Positions 15,351 through 19,524 of a stretch of 19,524 bases of DNA are shown here, piece by piece; the first letter of the stretch is position 1, and the number at the start of each line of letters is the position of its first letter. A program made the translations under genes and the position numbers. Origin of the DNA: Pseudomonadota bacterium (GTDB lineage Bacteria; Pseudomonadota; Gammaproteobacteria; Burkholderiales; Burkholderiaceae_C); assembly GCA_023460715.1 (NCBI GenBank), contig JAEWPH010000073.1, positions 1 to 19,524 of the forward strand. Direction: 5' to 3'. The notes under the pieces were generated by a model. It searched no databases. It had not been told where the DNA came from and worked only from the letters and a program-made list of their open reading frames with translations.

Positions 15351-15357
15351 GCGGCCG

Positions 15358-16584
15358 TCAGCCCCGCGCGGCGTCCGCGATCCCGGTGGCTACCGCCTGC
15401 GCCGTACCGAAGGCCAGCGTGAAGCCCAGCGCGCCGTGGCCCGTGTTGAGCCACAGGTTGTCGGGCCCGCTGGCATGCCTCCCGTACAGAGGCAGTCCGG
15501 TGGGGGTGGCGGGGCGCATGCCGGTCCATGGCCGCACCTCGGCATCCTCGGGCACGGCGTGCCCCAGCACATCGCGCACGGCGGCCCGCAGGATGGCGAT
15601 GCGGGCCGGCGGCACGCGGGCATCGTCACCCACCAGCTCCGCCATGCCGGCCACGCGCAGCCGGTTGCCCAGCCGCGCAAAGACCACCTTGCGCGCCGCA
15701 TCGGTGATGCTCACTTGCGGCGCCCACTGCGCGCCCACGGGCGCGTCCACGGTGATGCTGTAACCCTTGAGGGGGTAGACCGGCAGGCGCAGGCCGATGC
15801 CCCGGGCCATGGCCGCACTGCCGCTGCCCAGCGCAAGGACGAAGCTGTCGGCCTCGATGGAGCCTGCCGCCGTGCGGGCCGCCACGATGCGCCCGCCGCG
15901 CTTCTCCAGTCCCCGCAGCGCCTGCGGCGGCGCGAAGCGCACGCCCCGTGCGGCCAGCCGGGCATGCAGCCCCTCGCAGACCTGCTGGCAGTCGGCCGCG
16001 CACTCGCTGGGCGTGTGAATGGCGCCGGCGATGTGGCGTGCATACCGGCCCAGCGCAGGTTCCAGTTCCACGCAGCGCTGGGGCGACACGGCCTCCTGCA
16101 CGCTGCCCCAACCGCGCTGCAGGTCCAGCTGCCGCTGGGCGGCCGCCAGGCCTTGGGGCGTGGCGTACAGCACCAGCTTGCCGGTGCGGCTGAAATCGCA
16201 GGCCAGTATTTCGGCCGCCAGCATGCGCTCGAACCCCGCGCGGCTGTGCGCTGCCAGCGCCAGCAGCGCCTGGGTGGTGCGGCGCGAGGTGCGCCCGTTG
16301 CAGGCTTGCAAAAATTCCAGGCCCCAGCGCCACTGCTGCAGATCCCATTGAGGGCGCAGTTTCAGTGGCGAGCGGGGCGACAGCAGCAGCGCAGGCAGCT
16401 GCGCCCAGATGCCCGCGTCGGCTAGCGGCTGCACGTAGCTGTAGCTCAGCTGCCCGCCGTTGCCGCCGCTCGCGCCACTGCCGGGAGCTGCCCGGTCCAG
16501 CACGGTCACCTGCAGGCCCTGCCGCTGCAGCTCATAGGCCGTGGCCAGCCCCACGATGCCTGCCCCCAGAACACACACATGCAT
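15358..16584 (-). CDS. FAD-dependent D-amino-acid dehydrogenase (DadA-like)
   Basis: This 408-residue DAO-family oxidoreductase has an N-terminal Rossmann dinucleotide fold: VCVLGAGIVGLATAYEL (3-19, GxGxxG), an acidic end to strand 2 (VTVLDRA), and SGASGGNGGQLSYSYVQPL as in DadA and related enzymes. The C-terminus carries the DAO-family segments RPWTGMRPATPTGLP and LWLNTGHGALGFTLAFGTAQAVA, which contact FAD. DadA-type enzymes oxidise D-amino acids to 2-oxo acids plus ammonia and feed electrons to the respiratory chain at the membrane. The substrate is not readable from sequence; beside an Asp/Glu racemase, an acidic D-amino acid is possible. GGAGG lies 11 nt upstream of the ATG at 16584. The alternative, longer frame to 16755 lies in the intergenic region and is rejected. 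Confidence 0.9.
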   Translation of the reverse strand: MHVCVLGAGIVGLATAYELQRQGLQVTVLDRAAPGSGASGGNGGQLSYSYVQPLADAGIWAQLPALLLSPRSPLKLRPQWDLQQWRWGLEFLQACNGRTSRRTTQALLALAAHSRAGFERMLAAEILACDFSRTGKLVLYATPQGLAAAQRQLDLQRGWGSVQEAVSPQRCVELEPALGRYARHIAGAIHTPSECAADCQQVCEGLHARLAARGVRFAPPQALRGLEKRGGRIVAARTAAGSIEADSFVLALGSGSAAMARGIGLRLPVYPLKGYSITVDAPVGAQWAPQVSITDAARKVVFARLGNRLRVAGMAELVGDDARVPPARIAILRAAVRDVLGHAVPEDAEVRPWTGMRPATPTGLPLYGRHASGPDNLWLNTGHGALGFTLAFGTAQAVATGIADAARG

Positions 16585-16878
16585 GACGATCCGATCCTCC
16601 GGCGCGGTATGCGCAAGGGCACTGTAGGCGGCGCGCCCTGCGGCCGACAAATGCCGAATGGCGCATGGGGCATGCATGCAGGTTATGGGGCAGGGCCGAC
16701 CCGGTGGACGGGCGCGGCCCTTGCTTGCACGCCCTTTCCGGGGAACGGCGGCCATAACTTTTGGACATGGCCATGCCCCTGGAATGAATTGTTCAAACCT
16801 GCCTCGGGTTCCTACAGTGCGTTCCTGCGTTGCGCCCCGCGGCGCTGGCCCTATTCCCCCATCCCCGAAGGAGTCGTC
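16585..16878. promoter_or_regulatory. Divergent control region, dehydrogenase / binding-protein genes
   Basis: These 294 nt hold no gene. A minus-strand promoter candidate has -35 TTGTCG (16645-16650) and -10 TACAGT (16621-16626), 18 nt apart, serving the dehydrogenase. A plus-strand candidate has -35 TTGTTC (16789-16794) and -10 TACAGT (16813-16818), also 18 nt apart, serving the binding protein. Between them lie the palindromes GCATGGGGCATGC (16663-16675) and CATGGCCATG (16766-16775), possible LysR-type sites. The promoter matches are only moderate. Confidence 0.4.
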
Positions 16879-17763
16879 ATGAAGTTACGTGTCCCTGCCG
16901 CCGCACTCGCCTGCGGCCTGCTCGCCTGCACTGCCGCCCACGCCGATACCCTGAAGAAGATCGCCGACAGCGGCAAGATCACGCTGGCCTACCGCGAGTC
17001 CTCGGTGCCCTTCAGCTACCTGGCCGGGGCGGGCACGCCCATCGGCTTCTCGGTCGACATCTCCAACGCCGTGGTCGATGCGGTGAAGAAGAAGCTGAAC
17101 AAGCCCGACATCAAGGTCGAGCTGCAGGCGGTCACCTCGCAGAACCGCATACCGCTCGTCACCAATGGCACGGTGGACCTGGAATGCGGCTCCACCACCA
17201 ACAACACGGCGCGTGGCAAGGACGTGCAGTTCGCCATCAACCACTTCTACACAGGCACCCGGCTGTTGGTGAAGAAGTCATCCGGCGTGACCAACTATGC
17301 CGACCTGGCCAGGAAGACCGTGGCCAGCACGTCCGGCACCACCAATGCCCAGGTCATCCGCAAGTACAACCGGGACAACAACCTCGACATGGACATCGTG
17401 CTGGGCAAGGACCACAACGACGCCATGCTGCTGGTCGACACCGGCCGGGCCCTGGCCTTTGCGATGGACGACATCCTGCTGTACGGCCTCAAGAGCAACG
17501 CGACCAACCCCGGCGATTGGGATGTGGTGGGCGATGCGCTGCAGGTCGAGCCCTACGGCTGCATGCTGCGCAAGGACGATCCGCAGTTCCAGGCGCTGGT
17601 CAATGGCGTGATTGGCGGCATGATGAAGTCCGGCGAGTTCGAGAAGCTCTACAACCGCTGGTTCCTGCAGCCCATTCCACCGAAGAACCAGGCGCTGGGT
17701 CTGCCCATGCCCAAGGAACTGCGCGACAACCTGACCGCGCAGAGCGACAAGCCGGCGGTGTGA
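16879..17763 (+). CDS. Glutamate/aspartate-type ABC transporter substrate-binding protein (GltI-like)
   Basis: This 294-residue periplasmic binding protein has a signal peptide ending AHA (20-22). The sequence closely follows E. coli GltI from memory: YRESSVPFSY (38-47), DAVKKKLNKPDIKV, TSQNRIPLVTNGTVDLECGS (86-105) and STTNN, TSGTT (151-155), then YGCMLRKDDPQF and PIPPKN towards the end. It should bind L-Glu/L-Asp or a close analogue and deliver it to an inner-membrane ABC permease. No permease or ATPase gene follows, so it must use components encoded elsewhere or act as a second receptor. AAGGAG lies 5 nt upstream of the ATG, a strong Shine-Dalgarno. The stop overlaps the racemase start (TGATG). 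Confidence 0.93.
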   Translation: MKLRVPAAALACGLLACTAAHADTLKKIADSGKITLAYRESSVPFSYLAGAGTPIGFSVDISNAVVDAVKKKLNKPDIKVELQAVTSQNRIPLVTNGTVDLECGSTTNNTARGKDVQFAINHFYTGTRLLVKKSSGVTNYADLARKTVASTSGTTNAQVIRKYNRDNNLDMDIVLGKDHNDAMLLVDTGRALAFAMDDILLYGLKSNATNPGDWDVVGDALQVEPYGCMLRKDDPQFQALVNGVIGGMMKSGEFEKLYNRWFLQPIPPKNQALGLPMPKELRDNLTAQSDKPAV

Positions 17764-18614
17764 TGGTCGCTTGTGCCGAAAGGCCGCCGCTGGCACCGGG
17801 CCCGGTGGTGCCAGTCCCGCCAGCGGCCCGGCCGCGCACGGTGGGCATCCTGGGCGGCATGGGCCCGGCGGCGGGCGCCGACTTCGTGCGATTGTTCGTT
17901 CAGGCCTGCACCGCGCGCATGCAGGCGCTGGGCCTGCCCGTGACTGACCAGGCCTACCCCGAGCACTGGCTGGCCCAGGTGCCCGTGCCCGACCGCACGG
18001 CCGCGCTGCAGAACGGATCGCCGGGCGCCCACCAGCCGGGCGATGCGTTGCTGCAGGCCACGGGGCGGCTGGCCGCGCTGGGTGCGCAGGTGCTGGCCAT
18101 CGCCTGCAATACGGCCCATGCCTGGCACGGGCTGCTGCAGGCGCGGTTTCCGCAACTGCAGGTGCTGCACGCGGTGCGCGAGGTGGCGACCGTGCTGGGC
18201 GCGCAGGGGGTACAGCGCGTGGGCCTGCTCGCCACGGAGGGCACCTACCGGACGGGCCTGTATCCCCAGCCGCTGCAGCAGGCCGGCATCGTCTGCGTGG
18301 AACCCGGTGCGGCGCACCGTGCGCTGCTGATGCGCGGCATTTACGACGGGGTGAAGGCCGGTGACCTGCCGCTGGCGCGCCGCTGCTTTGCCGAAGTGGC
18401 GCGGGCTTTGGGCGAAGAGGGCGGGGCCCAGATGCTGATCCTGGGCTGCACCGAGATTCCGCTGGCGCTTGATGCCGCGGATGCCGGCGTGCCGCTGCTC
18501 AACCCGGCCCAGTTGCTGGCCGAAGCCCTCGCGCGCGAGGCGTATGCGCCCGCCGCCGGCCTGCCGGCCGTGCTGCATCAACCCCAGAGGGCGGGCTTGG
18601 CCACCATCAGGTAG
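17763..18614 (+). CDS. Aspartate/glutamate racemase family protein
   Basis: This 283-residue cytoplasmic enzyme belongs to the PLP-independent Asp/Glu racemase superfamily. A polar, Pro-rich lead (about 25 residues) precedes the family start TVGILGGMGPAAGADF (26-41). Both catalytic cysteines are present: ACNTAHAW (Cys115) and LGCTEIPLAL (Cys229). The CNTAH/GCTEIPL pattern points to aspartate racemase-type rather than MurI. It interconverts L- and D-forms of an acidic amino acid, probably aspartate or glutamate. The ATG overlaps the stop of the binding-protein gene, so import and racemisation are translationally coupled. A start nearer the conserved domain cannot be excluded, but no in-frame ATG lies between residues 1 and 33. 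Its last 37 nt overlap the convergent DUF2269 gene. Confidence 0.92.
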   Translation: MVACAERPPLAPGPVVPVPPAARPRTVGILGGMGPAAGADFVRLFVQACTARMQALGLPVTDQAYPEHWLAQVPVPDRTAALQNGSPGAHQPGDALLQATGRLAALGAQVLAIACNTAHAWHGLLQARFPQLQVLHAVREVATVLGAQGVQRVGLLATEGTYRTGLYPQPLQQAGIVCVEPGAAHRALLMRGIYDGVKAGDLPLARRCFAEVARALGEEGGAQMLILGCTEIPLALDAADAGVPLLNPAQLLAEALAREAYAPAAGLPAVLHQPQRAGLATIR

Positions 18615-19054
18615 TACACGGCCAGCATGGCGACGAAGGCCGGGTAGCCGAGCGCCTCCCACCAGCGCGCGTAGCGGGCGTAGGGCGCCGGCAGTGGCGT
18701 ACCGGCATCCGCAGCGGTGCGGGCCATGGCGGCCATGCGCCACTGCAGCCAGAGCACGGGCAGCCAGCACAGCCCGGCCAGCACGTACAGCCCGACGGAC
18801 AGCGCCAGCCAGGGCGTGGTGAGCGGCCAGCCGGCCATGGACGCCATGGCCACGCCGGTCACCGGCTGGATGATGCCGGCCGGTGTGGTGAACCATGTAT
18901 CCGCCCGCACCACCAGCCGGGCCACCACCGCCTGCGCCTGCACGCTACCGCTGCGGTTGGCAAAGAACAGGTAGAAGGCCGAGCCGAGCCCGGTGCCCAC
19001 CAGCAGCACGCTGGAGACGATATGGATCCACTTGAGCAGCAGGTAGGTGTTCAT
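18578..19054 (-). CDS. DUF2269 family membrane protein
   Basis: This 158-residue integral membrane protein has four predicted membrane segments: about 8-31 (KWIHIVSSVLLVGTGLGSAFYLF), about 54-75, about 80-105 (LALSVGLYVLAGLCWLPVLWLQW) and about 135-152. The N-terminal LLKWIHIVSSVLLVGTGLGSA with its buried His is typical of DUF2269. Function is unknown. It lies 14 nt downstream of the DoxX-like gene and is probably co-transcribed with it. The 3' end overlaps the racemase gene tail-to-tail, so some transcriptional interference or antisense pairing is possible. Confidence 0.88.
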   Translation of the reverse strand: MNTYLLLKWIHIVSSVLLVGTGLGSAFYLFFANRSGSVQAQAVVARLVVRADTWFTTPAGIIQPVTGVAMASMAGWPLTTPWLALSVGLYVLAGLCWLPVLWLQWRMAAMARTAADAGTPLPAPYARYARWWEALGYPAFVAMLAVYYLMVAKPALWG

Positions 19055-19068
19055 GGTGCGCTATCGGT

Positions 19069-19446
19069 CTACGGTGTGGGAGTCGCCCCGTTGCGCCACA
19101 GCACGGCCAGCAGTGCCGCAATGGGCAGGTTCTTGAGCAGCGGGCCCAGCGGATCGAGCCAGAGCCCGGGCAGTAGCGCGGTGGCGATGGCCGTCATCGC
19201 AGCCATCAAGACCAGCGCCGCCGCATAGGCCGCCCGGCCCGGCCACCGCCACAGCGCGATGCCCACCGCTGCGTCGGCGGCGATGCCGCCCCAAATCCAG
19301 ATCTGCATCCACGCAGGTGATTGCAGGCCCGCCTGCACCAGCAGCGCCTGGCTCGCGCCCTGCCATTCGATGGCGCTGGCCACGGCCGTGCCCAGCCACA
19401 CGGCCACCAGGCTGAAGCGCAGCAGGCGATGGTCGCGGGCGTTCAT
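19069..19446 (-). CDS. DoxX-like family membrane protein (start uncertain, may be a C-terminal domain)
   Basis: From the ATG at 19446 this encodes 125 residues with four hydrophobic segments. It ends with LPGLWLDPLGPLLKNLPIAA, the signature of the DoxX-like (DoxX_3 type) family that often forms the C-terminal part of SDR/NAD-epimerase proteins or is encoded beside them. The frame has no stop between 19446 and the window edge, so a longer protein or fusion is possible. The codons there include the dispersed repeat, reading NPWEIANTFLR. I prefer 19446 because MNARDHRLLRFSLVAVWLG looks like a natural start of the family and the upstream part looks intergenic. Confidence 0.75.
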   Translation of the reverse strand: MNARDHRLLRFSLVAVWLGTAVASAIEWQGASQALLVQAGLQSPAWMQIWIWGGIAADAAVGIALWRWPGRAAYAAALVLMAAMTAIATALLPGLWLDPLGPLLKNLPIAALLAVLWRNGATPTP

Positions 19447-19450
19447 GCGT

Positions 19451-19470
19451 AAGAACGTGTTGGCGATCTC
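19451..19470. repeat. Dispersed repeat, copy 3 (upstream of the DoxX-like gene)
   Basis: On the minus strand this reads GAGATCGCCAACACGTTCTT, sharing 18 of the 19 core bases with copy 1a. It ends 4 nt before the preferred ATG at 19446. A paired arm, if any, would be sought between 19471 and the window edge; none is obvious there. Confidence 0.7.
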
Positions 19471-19524
19471 CCAGGGGTTGCGCAGCGGTGTGGGCGGAAT
19501 GGGATGCAAGGCGCGGTGCGCAGT

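Noticed and set aside
16830..17762. N-terminal extension of the racemase through the binding-protein gene
   Set aside because: It is the out-of-frame shadow of the GltI-like gene; the racemase start is the ATG overlapping that gene's stop.

Overview
The window is about 19.5 kb of GC-rich chromosomal DNA from a betaproteobacterium, most likely a member of the Comamonadaceae such as Acidovorax or a relative. This is inferred from codon use, from the neighbourhood polA / DUF2782 / thrB / BPSS1780-type membrane protein, and from multi-hairpin intergenic repeats of a kind I associate with that family. No rRNA, tRNA, CRISPR array, insertion sequence or prophage gene was seen. The gene content looks chromosomal and mostly housekeeping or nutrient acquisition.

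Layout. (1) 1-1146, plus strand: the end of an unrecognised gene, translationally coupled to an exported OmpA-C-domain protein. (2) 1279-6406, minus strand: a four-gene exported set, read from the right as imelysin/M75 protein, di-heme oxidoreductase (DHOR), second imelysin paralogue, and Tat-exported DUF1513 beta-propeller. A consensus -10 hexamer with an overlapping Fur-box-like palindrome lies upstream (6579-6603), which points to iron-regulated periplasmic iron handling. A multi-hairpin repeat sits inside the operon. (3) 6743-8977, plus strand: a Tat lipoprotein of the PhoX/DUF839 phosphatase family. Three Pho-box-like heptamers at 11-bp period lie upstream and a strong terminator follows. 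The intergenic region 6407-6742 would therefore carry an iron-responsive promoter on one strand and a phosphate-responsive promoter on the other. (4) 9076-11473, minus strand: a BPSS1780-family membrane protein, homoserine kinase thrB and a DUF2782 protein, divergent from (5) polA (11558-14335), a full-length DNA polymerase I with all three activities. (6) 14424-18614: a LysR regulator, a DadA-like FAD D-amino-acid dehydrogenase, a GltI-like glutamate/aspartate-binding protein and a coupled Asp/Glu racemase. This looks like a small acidic or D-amino-acid uptake and catabolism module without its own permease or ATPase. (7) 18578-19446, minus strand: two small membrane proteins, DUF2269 and a DoxX-like protein whose frame stays open to the right edge.

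The least explained structure is a short dispersed repeat with core GAGATCGYSAACACGTTCT. It is found at the thrB stop codon (as a paired hairpin with a diverged arm), at the polA stop codon and just upstream of the DoxX-like gene. The best biological candidates are the Fur-linked imelysin/DHOR operon and the SBP/racemase/dehydrogenase module. Both are built from known families, so what may be new is the arrangement and regulation rather than a new protein family.
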